Positions 16,120 to 26,800 of a stretch of DNA of 64,000 nt are shown here, one piece after another (positions within the stretch are counted from its first letter, which is position 1; each line of letters starts with the position of its first letter). The stretch covers positions 55,057,854 through 55,121,853 of the forward strand of contig NC_065536.1 of assembly GCF_932294415.1 (NCBI RefSeq), in the 5' to 3' direction. This DNA comes from Quercus robur (taxonomy: Eukaryota; Streptophyta; Magnoliopsida; Fagales; Fagaceae). The position numbers and the translations under genes were made by a program. Below the pieces are notes generated by a model, which worked only from the letters and a program-made list of their open reading frames with translations, had not been told where the DNA came from and did no database searches.

Positions 16120-18855
16120 TCCACATGTCCAATCTCTTTTGACACATTGCACCACATCCTTCACTCTCTTTGAATGTAATGGTCCATGCTAGTTTGTTCA
16201 GGACTCTGTCTCTCTCTCTCTCTCTCTCTCAATTTGGTGTGTTTTATTTTTTTTATTTTTATTCTTCTTCTTCTTGGTTTGATAATGTAAAATTATCAAA
16301 AACTATCTGCCATCTGCGGACCCATGTGACACGGGTTTAGTGAAAAGTATCAGTACAATAATATGAGATATAGGAGTGGGGGTGAAAAACAAGCACGAAA
16401 ATACAGTGCATCCAACAAGAGAACTGATTATTGCGAAGAAAACTAATTTGACCCGTGTCTTCATCTTTATATCAGCATCTTTGATAGTAGATTTTGACAA
16501 CACAGTCACACTATTCTCCAAAAAATAATTGACAAAACAATTGATCAATAAAAAAATATTAAGTGATTATTCTCTTCTTCTTTTTTTAAATAAATACAAT
16601 AAGACTTATTTAAATATGCAATCAAGAAGTCCACATTTTATGGAGTTTCCTTGGTTTGATAAACAAGGCATCCCACACTTTGCTTGAAAACACTAAAACA
16701 AGGTCATGCCCAATTCACTAAATCCACTAAGAACATAATTGCAATATGAAACAGCTTACACATCAAGTAATTGGTTCTAGTATCCAAGCTCCTTACTCTT
16801 ACTAGCAACAGGTTGTGCTGGTCATATTTCTTCTCAGCAATCCGATTATGCAAGTCAATTGTCGACTGCAAATCTTAACACTTGGATACTCCAAGACTAC
16901 TTGAAGATTTGTGATTGCCTTTATGGTTTCTAGCAACAATCCTCTGCACTTAGGGTTGATCAAGAGTGTTTGGATTAATTCTCCTATCAAAAGTATGACA
17001 CTATGGAGAGGGTGAAGGAATAGAGACTACACAAGTTTCTCTCTCAAGGGTTTTGGTAGACTCTTAGTCGTTTATTGATTTTTAAGGGTTTTAATTTTGT
17101 TCTTATAGGTGTCATACAATTACAATTGAAATAAAAATATAAATTTGAATACACAAAAATATGCAATAACAACAAAAACTTTTGACAAAAAAATTACCGA
17201 CACAAAGTCAACTACGGTGTAACACTAATAAAATGATTACATGATATGTAATTTGAATCCAACAAATAAATATAATATAAACTAGATAATAAAAAATTAA
17301 GACATAAGTGGGTCATAGAAAAAGGCCAAGATTTGCAAAAATCTAGGAGTTGTTTGGTAGTGTATTTTGAACAAAAATTTTTAGTGTTTAAATAACATTA
17401 CACGTATTTTCAAATATTTTTTTGCTCACACATATTTTCAAAAAATACACACAGGCTACTAGCTCTTTATTCCTAAACTTTTTTTCTTTTCTTGTTTTTT
17501 TGGGGGTAAAAAGGCTTGTGGGTTTCCTTTTGTTGTCAAGCGGATTGGCACGAAATTACACAATGGAGAGAGGGACTTCCTGAAAACTCCGAGGCCCGAG
17601 GTCCCTGACCCATTGGAGAACATATAATGCATCAGCTAAATTGGAGACGCGGCCCATTTGTGTTCCATAGAGGGCTCATTACTGTTAACAGTTCAGTGGC
17701 AATCCAACATGCACAAGTATGTGACTGTGAGACCTTCATCCCTTATCTGGGCTGCAAGGGTTATTTTTTATTTGGTGGGCCTATGTATCAAGTAGTTCTA
17801 TCATCGGCAAAATTGCAACTATGTGGACTATACGTATGATAGGATCCTTGTTTTTTTTTTTTTTTTTAATAGAGTTTTAGCTTATTACGTCTACTCTTAA
17901 TAGTTTTCTTTATTATCAAATCAAGAAATCAATTGGTTTTTAATGTAGGCAGGGATCAAACCTCAAATATCTTATTTGACAACAAAAGACTTTATCAGTT
18001 AAGTAAACCGGAACCCATAAGATCAGGAGTTTCAAATTTAAGAATATCGAGCAACAAATATGATTAGGATAGATGTTTTATCTTAGTTTGATTATGTCAT
18101 TTAATTTAAGTGTCAAATGGAACCCTAAACTAAACTTGAGAATAAAGAGCGACAAAAATGATGCTTTTATGGTCCTATTGTCATGAATCATATCAATTAG
18201 AAACTTGGAGCCATTTGTTTCCGTTCTCTCACCTTGTCTGCCAACTGTTCGAGTTGAAAGTTGAAGTTCTGCACATAGCTTCTGAATCTAGCTATTAATG
18301 TATGAAAAAAAGTTTAGTGTCAAACGGGTTTAGAGTTACCTTCCTCTAACTCATTATGTGACAATTGATAAGGCCATTAATATATAGTTTTTAGTCACAA
18401 TAATTTTTTTTAATGAGTCATGTAACTTGTTTAAATAATACATGTAAATAATATTATAAATCGGCACGTGGTAAGTTGGAAAAGATAGTTTGGAGCTAAA
18501 CTTTGTCAAAATTAAATTGCGACTAATTTTCAACCACTTCAGTTTGGATAAAGTTTGGCTACAAACTAGTTTAGTTTATAGCCAATGGCTACAACTCCAT
18601 TCAATTTGTTTTTATTGGATGTGAATTCAATTACATTTTATTTTTATATCCTCTATACTCGCAAAATTTTCAAGATCAAAGATTAATAGCTATGTCATTA
18701 ATCAAATATTTAAATTTCAAGTTTTTGTATTTTAAAATTATGTATTAAAAATAAATTTATGGATCGAATAGTAAATATCATTCGATTGGTACAAAATTTG
18801 ACATGCGTGTTAAAAACATAAAGAACATGCAATTTAATAATTAGATTTTCAAAAT
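16120..18855 (+). repeat. Tandem segmental duplication, copy B
   Basis: Direct repeat of copy A, shorter at about 2.74 kb because of indels, including the missing 190-bp SINE. It carries a TC microsatellite at 16207-16231. Landmarks align at offsets falling from about 3180 to 2740 bp along the block. No gene was recognised. A 70-codon frame at 17627-17839 is not conserved intact in copy A and is not called. Confidence 0.8.
17880..18010 (-). mobile_element. SINE shared with copy A, in duplication copy B
   Basis: In minus-strand sense, box A-like TTACTTAACTGATAAAG and box B-like GGTTTGATCCCTGCC are followed by CCAATTGATTTCTTGATTTG. It is the paralogue of 15100-15240 and belongs to the same family as the insert at 14231-14420. 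Confidence 0.55.
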
Positions 18856-19195
18856 ATGTAGCCATGTTAATTTTTAAGTGAGAGTTGTAGCCAAACTTTG
18901 TCCCATTGGTTTTGTCCTTCTTATTTATTTATTTATTTTTATACAGAGTTTGATTCCACACTTAGTTGTGACCTTACTAAACCACATTTTATATAATTAT
19001 TTTAAACAAATCATATGTATTGCACATGATAGGAATACATATTATTTTTTTATTGTTAGTTGTAACTAAGTTTGTTGTCAAACCTTATCCCCAGTTTTTG
19101 TCATCAATAGTTGGGACTTGGGAGTGGAGGAAACACCAAGAGATCTAAATTGAGTTTCAATTTAAAACTAAATTGATGCAATTAAAGATAAACTA

Positions 19196-19381
19196 AGGCT
19201 GCGTTTGTTTTGGCTTCAAACGATTTCCGAAAATCATTTTACATCTTTTCATCTATTTGGTTGCACATGGAAATAGAGTTTTCCGAAAAATCATTTACTT
19301 TGACCGTAAAATTAAGGCCTTTGACCCGGAAAATGAATGCAAGTTTTGTTTTACCTTCAAATCATTTCCAGGCTCATAGGC

Positions 19382-19470
<89 letters not shown>

Positions 19471-19996
19471 GCTAGATCGCGCCCTACCCCAGACGCGTCG
19501 TCGAGTTTGCAATGCCAAGATCATCAGCGCCGTTACCAATCTCGTTCTCATTGCTCATTGGCGCTGTCGTTACCGATCTCATTCTCGTTCTTAACCCAAA
19601 GCTCATCGGCGTCGCTGATCTCGTCATCTCGATCTCGTCATCGTCTCTCTATCCCTGAAGTTTTCGATCACTCTCTCTTCCTCCCTCTCTCAGTTTGACC
19701 AAATTTGTATGAAGTTCAATGAATTGTTTTGAGCAGATTTTTGTTTCTTTAAAGTGTATATATTGAAATTTTTGTAATAAAATTTGTTTGGATGCTGAGA
19801 AAATGGTTGAGAAAATGTGAAAAATTTGTAGGAAAATAGTATTTTCAGAATGTTACCAAACACTGAAAATGGTTTTCTAATATAATTTTTAAAATGTAAC
19901 CAAACACTAGAAAATATTTTTCTTTCCCGAAAATATTTTCACCTGAAAATATTTTACACCCAAAAAATATTTTACACTGAACCAAACACAGCCTAA
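19196..19996. mobile_element. Non-autonomous TIR element containing a GA microsatellite
   Basis: The left end AAGGCTGCGTTTGTTTTGG and the right end TGAACCAAACACAGCCT are imperfect inverted repeats. Just inside, both sides are rich in GGAAAAT/ATTTTCC words. The outer CTAA on each side may be part of a target duplication. There is no transposase frame. Superfamily not assigned; hAT or Mutator derivatives with similar GGCTGTGTTTGG ends are common in plants. Confidence 0.5.
19384..19467. repeat. (GA)n microsatellite, about 84 bp
   Basis: Uninterrupted AG/GA dinucleotides. They create spurious repetitive reading frames on both strands. The repeat lies inside the TIR element at 19196-19996. Confidence 0.95.
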
Positions 19997-20285
19997 ATTG
20001 AAACTGGCCCTCCAAGCACCAAAAGTGAATTTTGCCTATAAATTATGTTTAACGTAACCAAAACTTGTTACCATTAGTCGCTACACACATAAAAATGGTT
20101 GATGTGACGTTCTTCAATTATTGAACCATAAGTTTAAAAACACAATAAGGTGACATAATCTAAATGATGTGTGAAAATAATATTAAATTAATTATAATAT
20201 GTCATTCGTATTAACTCAAGCAAAAAATATTGTCTATTTTAGTATAAGAATTTTTTTTTTTTCTATTTTACATACTTTTTAAAAA

Positions 20286-20825
20286 GACAAAAATGCAAAA
20301 CTGACTCTCTAACTTTCACTGTTTTTCATTTCAATCTTCTAACTTTCATTTTTGTCAATTCAATCTTCTAACTTTCAATTTTTTGTCAATTCAAAACTCC
20401 TTCGCTGCAACCGTCAGAACCACTAACATCGTTTTGCTTGTGTGTGTGTGTGTGTGTTTTTTTAATTCGGAATTAAAATAAGAAAAAAAAAAATTTTAAG
20501 GTCGTCATTCCCCTTCCCCTGAAATCAAAAGAAAGAAATCACTGTTTTTCTTTTGATTTCAGGGGAAGGGGAACGACGTCGCCCTCAATGTTTTATTTAT
20601 TTATTTATTTATTTTTATTTTTCTTATTTTAATTACGAATTAATAAAAAAATAAAAAATAAACCATAAGCAAAACGACGTTGTTTTAGTGATTCTGACGG
20701 TAGCAGTAACGGAGCCTTGAATTGACAAAAAATTGAAAGTTAGAGGACTAAATTGACAAAAATGAAAGTTAGAGGATTGAAATGAAAAACGGTGAAAGTT
20801 AGAGGGTCAGTTTTGCATTTTTGCC
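20286..20825. mobile_element. Mutator-like fold-back MITE, 540 bp, 9-bp target duplication
   Basis: Very long terminal inverted repeats of roughly 250 bp each. Left: GACAAAAATGCAAAACTGAC, then repeats of CTAACTTTCA, a C-T-T-C-C-C-C-T arm and TTTTGATTTC. Right: the reverse complement of these. The flanks carry the direct repeat TTTTAAAAA (20277-20285 and 20826-20834). Long TIRs plus a 9-bp target duplication are the signature of MULE-type elements. No transposase is present. Confidence 0.75.
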
Positions 20826-20967
20826 TTTTAAAAACTATTCATATCAAATTATCTATTTTACACTAGGGCTTTACACAGTGTAGTGCGGCTGGTTTTTTGG
20901 GGCATTTTTGCACCGCACCTATAGGGGCGGTTTTCCCTCATACCTAACTGCACCTCACCTGTGGAGG

Positions 20968-21333
20968 TAAGGTTGTCCAGACCCGACCGGAGCACGACAA
21001 CCCGGCCAAACAGCCCGACGCCGACCCGATTTCGACTCGAACCGAAGGTCCAGTCAGTCAGCGGCGGGTTTCAGTTCTCAAGAACCGACACCGGCGGGTC
21101 GAGTGGCGGGTTTGCTTCTCCAAAACCCGAGCAACCCGAACCTAACTAGAGTTGTATAAAAAATCTTGCAAAATCAAGCCAGATCCGGCGAGATCTCGAC
21201 CAGATCCGGCCAATTCCAGCAATTTTTAGTGAAAAATTTCAGATTCCAGTGAGAAAAAATGAAGATACCAGAGAGATTTTCTAGATTCTAGCATGATTTT
21301 TCAGATTCCGGCAATATTTTCCAAATTTCGGCG

Positions 21334-21395
<62 letters not shown>

Positions 21396-21573
21396 CAGAT
21401 TTCGATGATTTTTTTTACTTCAGCAACCGACCGACACTCACCCTCACCCGAAACCTACTCGACCGATTTTTCTGGTGGTTGGTTTCAGGTTCCTTTGCCC
21501 CTCCACCCGACGCTTCCGGGTCGAGTCTGGGTTGGGCCTAAAACCAACCCGACTCGACCCATGGACAGCCCTA
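20968..21573. mobile_element. hAT-like non-autonomous element, 606 bp, 8-bp target duplication
   Basis: The left end TAAGGTTGTCCAGACCCGAC and the inverted right end TAGGGCTGTCCATGGGTCGA form related TIRs. The flanking direct repeat is TGTGGAGG (20960-20967 and 21574-21581), the 8-bp duplication typical of hAT elements. The inside is GC-rich at the ends and has a T run of about 59 at 21337-21395. It is inserted into another repeat-like sequence with GCACCGCACC/GGTGCGGTT words (about 20870-20967 and 21582-21640). Confidence 0.7.
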
Positions 21574-21581
21574 TGTGGAGG

Positions 21582-22289
21582 GGTGGGAACTGGTCTACAC
21601 AAAGTGTGGTGCAAAATACCGGTTTGGTGCGGTTAGTTTGGTTAATTCCTCATTTACTCAGGAACCAAACACAATGCAATTAACAACCCAAACCACATCA
21701 AACTCATTAAAAAATAAAAAATAAAAACCCAAATATTCCAAAAAAAAAAATCAAAAGAAAACAAATTCACAATCTTTCTCTCAAACATACCCATTTCAAA
21801 TTACAAAAACCCAAATAAAAAAACTAATCCAAACCTATAAAGATCAAACAAAACCATTGAAAATAAATTACATAAACAAACCTGGTAGAAAGCATTACAT
21901 TTGCAAGGAAGTGTATCTGAAGTCAGAATCATCACTAGAAACTCTTGAGAATATTGTGACAAAGAGGAGAGAGGGTGAAACTCCAAAAAACACAGCATCG
22001 AACACTAGATTGCGGTGGCAGTAAGCGGTGGAGGTTGAGGGAAGAGAGAGAGAGAGGAGAGATGAAGACTTTTGTTGCTGACTTGCTAGGATTGGAAGAG
22101 GCAGATAGATGAGAGTGAGAGATATGGAGAGGGGTGGGTAAATAAACCTAGGGTTTTAAATTAGAAGGCAAAAAAACTTCTTCTTCTTCTTTTTCTCATA
22201 AAATGATGATAAAACTATGTTGTTTTGGAGTTGATATTAAAATTTGATATGAGGTCTTAAAACAACATAGTTTTAGTGCCGGATTATAT

Positions 22290-22322
<33 letters not shown>

Positions 22323-23190
22323 AACCTATCATTCTCCTTAACCCTTCAACGCCATTTTCTTCTTCTTCTTCCTTGCATTTGCTTTCATGTCTTCTCTAGG
22401 TTTTCTTCAATCTATTGAAACATAAAAATATAAAAATATAAACATTGATACATATATGTTAAATTATAGTGTGTGTATATATATATGCCGGTGCAGTGCG
22501 ATTTCTCGTTGGAGTGCAAAATAGCCACCACTCGCTGCACCAGACGTCTTCGGTTTGTCCAGATCGCCGTTAACCATCGCGTCGGACACTACGGTGGGCT
22601 TGGAAAGGGTCGGATCAGTTCGGCGTTGGCCAATTTCATTGGTGCCGATTGGATCCTGAACAAGCCTATTTTACATTACATTTCATTAAAATATCAATTT
22701 TTCTTGATTTTTTTTTTAAAAATATTTTTCTTTATTTACACACAACAATCACCATCCACTCTCTTTCTTTATTCTCGAAATACAAAAAAAAGTAAAAAAA
22801 TGAAATGCAAAATGAATAGTGCTAGTATAAATTTACATAATTACCATATCAAACTTGTAAATTTACAAAATTATACATTAACGAACGTAAGTCATTTTAA
22901 GATAAAATTATGTAAATTTTACACATTTTTCTATTATACATGTACTGAATGCTCTAAGAGTTGTCAAATTTGTTACGTCTAATGCTTCTTCAATATTGGA
23001 TGCTTATCAAAACCCAAATCATGAGATAAATTTCTAAAATCAAAACTTGGAGAATATTTATAATTTGTTGGTTTATTGTACAATGTATTTAGAGTAGTTT
23101 TAGGATCACAAATTATTCCTTAACTTTTTTGTCAAAATTTTGACATGGTAGACTATAAATAGCTAACCATCACTTACATATAGACCAATC
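21582..23190. other. Intergenic DNA upstream of the PRPP synthetase gene
   Basis: It contains the right half of the GTGCGGTT-type repeat, an AT/TA microsatellite near 22290-22320, a pair of inverted AACTATGTTGTTTT / AAAACAACATAGTTTT words (22213 and 22260), and a GC-richer patch at 22480-22670. That patch opens a 169-codon frame (22473-22982) with no recognised similarity. No gene is called. Confidence 0.5.
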
Positions 23191-23198
23191 ATTTTTTC

Positions 23199-23557
23199 TT
23201 CACTAATCACATTCTCTCACATTGCAAATGTGAAAATGAAAAAAAATGTGTTACTATGCTTTTTCACGTACATAAGTGGTGTTGGATTTTTTTTTTTTTT
23301 TTTTTTTTAATAGGGGTGTTGGACTTCCATGAATAGCTCCAATCTAACTACTTTACAAGAGGAAGAGGGGTGTCCTTTTCTCACTAATCAGTAATCACAC
23401 TCTCTCACGTTGCAGATTTGAAAATGAAAAAAATGTGTTACTAAACTTTTTCACGTACATAAGTGGTGTTGGATTTTTTTTTTTTTTAATAGAGTGTTGG
23501 ACTTTCATGAATAGCTCCAATCTAACTACTCCACAAGCGGAAGAGGCGTGTCCTTTT
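23199..23557 (+). repeat. Direct tandem duplication (about 180-bp unit) upstream of the PRPP synthetase gene
   Basis: Units at about 23199-23379 and 23380-23557 share CACTAATCAC, GAAAATGAAAAAAATGTGTT, TTTTTCACGTACATAAGTGG, a T run, ATGAATAGCTCCAATCTAAC and GTGTCCTTTT. The second unit ends about 255 bp before the start codon, so the duplication lies within the likely promoter region. Confidence 0.85.
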
Positions 23558-23619
23558 GAAGTTTGAACACAAGTGTACTACAGGAACGCAAAAATCGTGT
23601 CATTTCCACGGTAAGGAGT

Positions 23620-23813
23620 TATAACTAAAGGCTATATAGTCATCTCTCTCAGACAGTCAGACTCAATCTCAGTCTCAAACTCTCAAAAAGACCACAGAGC
23701 CCACCAACCAAACTATCAGAAATTGCGCCTTTTGTTTTGTGTTACTGTTTACACTTTACACACACCTACACGGCTCCACCGTAACATTACAGTGCAACAG
23801 CAGTGTCCGCCAC
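23620..23813 (+). promoter_or_regulatory. Core promoter and 5' UTR region of the PRPP synthetase gene
   Basis: A TATA-like GGCTATATAGTC at about 23630-23641 is followed by a CT-rich stretch (23642-23690) and leader sequence up to the ATG at 23814. The assignment is by position only; the transcription start is not known. Confidence 0.4.
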
Positions 23814-26800
23814 ATGGCGGCCACTCGACCCAACATTCCTTCCCAAAACCCCAACTCTCACGCACTCAAACCCCTCAAACCCATTTCCATTTCTCAATCC
23901 CTTCTCAAATTCCCGAGTCTCGAATCCTCGAACAAGATCAGGAGGCAGTGTATCAATTCGAGGTGCGAGATCACGAGCTTCGAGTTCGACAAGCCCAAGA
24001 ATTGGTCCGATCCAGTTCGAATTATCCAACCCTTTTCTCCTATTTCCAACTCAATGCCTGCTGCTTCTGCTTCTTCCATGAATTCGCCTACCAAGAATGT
24101 GAAGAGGGTCTGCCTTTTTTACTGCGATGACACCAAGGCTCTGGCCGAGAGAGTCGCCGCTGAGTCCGATGCAATTGAGCTCCGTTCCATCAACTGGAGG
24201 TCAGTTTATCATTTCCATGATTTCTGTTTCTGTTTCGCAACAATTTGGAATTAAAAAAACCCCTTTTGGAATACCACATTATTACTCCATTACCGGCTTT
24301 GGGAACCACGAAACAAATTTAGCTTTCATGGGTCCCACAGAACAGTAATAACCGAAATTATAATTACACCCAATTTCTTTTTTTTCTTTTTTTTTTGGTT
24401 AAATTACACCCAATTTCACATGCATGGTTTGGTGGGCAAAAAAAAGTGATAAAAAATTTCATACCGTAAATAAAAAAAAGTAACGTTGTGGTGGGTATTG
24501 TTAACTTGAATGTTTGTGAAATTTTGGGTGTCCGTAGCATTGTTCAAAAATGATGGCTCTGTTATAAAGGTAGTGGCAGAAAAAGTCGGGAAAAATGGCT
24601 ATTTAGGCTTAATTTTTTTAACTATGTAGCATAACAGTCTCCTTTTCAAATTATGTAGCAAAATACCCTGTTTTGGAATTCGATTTCATGACATAAGCAT
24701 AACTCGACACTAGCAATATCGAGTTCAAAGTAGAATTTAACATCAGCAATTTCAAGTTTCAAAATAGGGATATTTTGTTATATAGTTTGAAAAGCAAACT
24801 GTTTGGTCATATGGTTAAAAAATTAAGGCCATATAGTCATTTTTCCCTCATAGTCAACCATTTTAGCATATTGTGAAATTGGACATGTACTAGATTTAAC
24901 GATCATCATATCGCAACTAGAAATGTTTGATTATAATATTCGTTAAGGAAAAATAGAAAAAAACCTTGGAGGATGTTTGATTACTAGAAATGTGCTATTA
25001 CAAGTGTGATTGATTTACGTTAAAGTGGTGGGAGTTGAACTTGGATTTAGTTTCTCTCATTTTGTGTATGACATTTTTTTTTTGGGTAATTTATGGTTTA
25101 GGACATTTGATGATGGATTCCCCAACTTGTTCATACCTAATGCACAAGGCATTCGTGGACAGCATGTAGCGTTTCTTGCCTCATTTAGTTCCCCTGGAGT
25201 AATATTTGAGCAGCTGTCTGTGATATATGCGTTGCCGAAACTATTCATCTCCTCATTCACACTAGTACTTCCGTTTTTCCCCACGGGCACTTCTGAGCGT
25301 ATGGAGGATGAAGGAGATGTTGCAACAGCTTTTACTCTTGCTAGGATTTTGTCAAACATACCAATTTCGAGGGGAGGGCCTACTAGCCTAGTGACCTTCG
25401 ATATCCATGCTTTGCAGGTTTCTACTTTGTATTTGTAGAATTGTTTTTATGTTTTGGCCTTTTTGGGTAAATTTTAGACGTATCGAGTGGATCTTGAAAC
25501 TTTACACTCACCTTGTTTTTAGAACAGAAGGAGGTGACATTTGAGGTTTTTGATCATTCAATTGTTATAACAAGTGGGTGCCAAGAGCCTTGTGGTTCAA
25601 TTGGACATCCTGGTGTTTCCAATGGATATGTTCAGGGTTGAAATCCCCCTCTTCCTCATCGTAACTATCAGATTATCAAAAAATGTTACAAGTGGGCAAG
25701 AGGGGATTCAAACTTTGGTACCCCTAATAAAGGAGACCAAGTAATGCCATTGAGCTACAAAGCTATTGGCAGCATTTGAGTTAAAGGTCATTATCGATTA
25801 TATTTGCAGATATTAGTGTATACAATTTATTTTGTTGGTTAATATGTGAGATTTTTTTGGGGCGCATTTTTTTTAGCGTATACAATTTGTTGTTTCGAAA
25901 ATTTTTGACCATCTGCTTTCTTTATCATGCTGTATCTTAGGAGAGGTTCTACTTTGGTGATAATATTTTACCATGCTTTGATAGTGGGATACCTTTGCTT
26001 AAAAATAGGCTCCAACAGCTCCCTGATTCTGACAATGTAAGATTCTTTTCTTTTCTTTTTGGGCATGTAAGATACATGTTGAGCTTCATATTTGTAGAGT
26101 GGTGTTTTTTTTCCCAGTTTATGGGGTTGTTGTTTAATAATTCACTAATATGGTGAAGGCTACTCATGTTTGAAACCCCAGAGACAAGAGACAAGGGCTT
26201 CTGGGTAACCTGCACAATAAATAGTTTAAATTCCTTAATTAGGATATGGGAACTGTAAAACCAGAAACTTTGATTGTTCCTATACTTGAAAGATCCCCCG
26301 AATATGGTTATTTGCTTCTAATGGTTTCAACCTAATTACCTGTATTCAGACTAGCGACCAAGCTATATTATATTTGTTTTTTATTTGATGTTCCTTTTTC
26401 TGAAAAAAACCGATTGGGATGCTTTTCTAATTAGTAAGCATGTATTCTTTAGCAATACAGTTCACTTTTTTCATTTTTTGAGTCTGGAATCCAGGGTCTA
26501 GGTTAATTTTGTACCTCAAAATTGAAATGCTAAGATGCAAGAGGGGACGAGCATGTCTCAGCACTTAGACAAGATGGAGAAGATTATCAAAGAATTTGTA
26601 GCAGTGAGAGTAAAAACGATTGATCGTAATCAGTGACCGTGAAGTTGCTCTTGGAAATTATGGAAACCTGGAGATTAGATGTTGATAAGAGTAATTAACT
26701 TGGAGCAATTTCTCACCTGTGACAATGAATGCTGATGTTCTTCATTTTTTCAGATATCTGTTGCCTTTCCGGATGATGGTGCATGGAAACGATTTCATAC

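Noticed and set aside
12935-18855. Duplicated blocks as the two LTRs of one element
   Set aside because: They are directly adjacent with no internal region, lack TG..CA ends, a primer site and a purine tract, and are about 3 kb long. A tandem segmental duplication fits better.
19210-19594. Reading frames of alternating Arg-Glu or Ser-Leu
   Set aside because: They are produced only by the GA microsatellite at 19384-19467.
21293-21541. Reading frame with a long phenylalanine run
   Set aside because: Caused by the T tract inside the hAT-like element; no other support.
22473-22982. 169-codon frame as a gene
   Set aside because: AT-rich second half, no recognised domain, no splice or promoter context.
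25579-25775. tRNA genes
   Set aside because: Box A and box B-like words are present, but the sequences do not fold into a complete cloverleaf and have A-rich tails or target duplications. They are SINEs.
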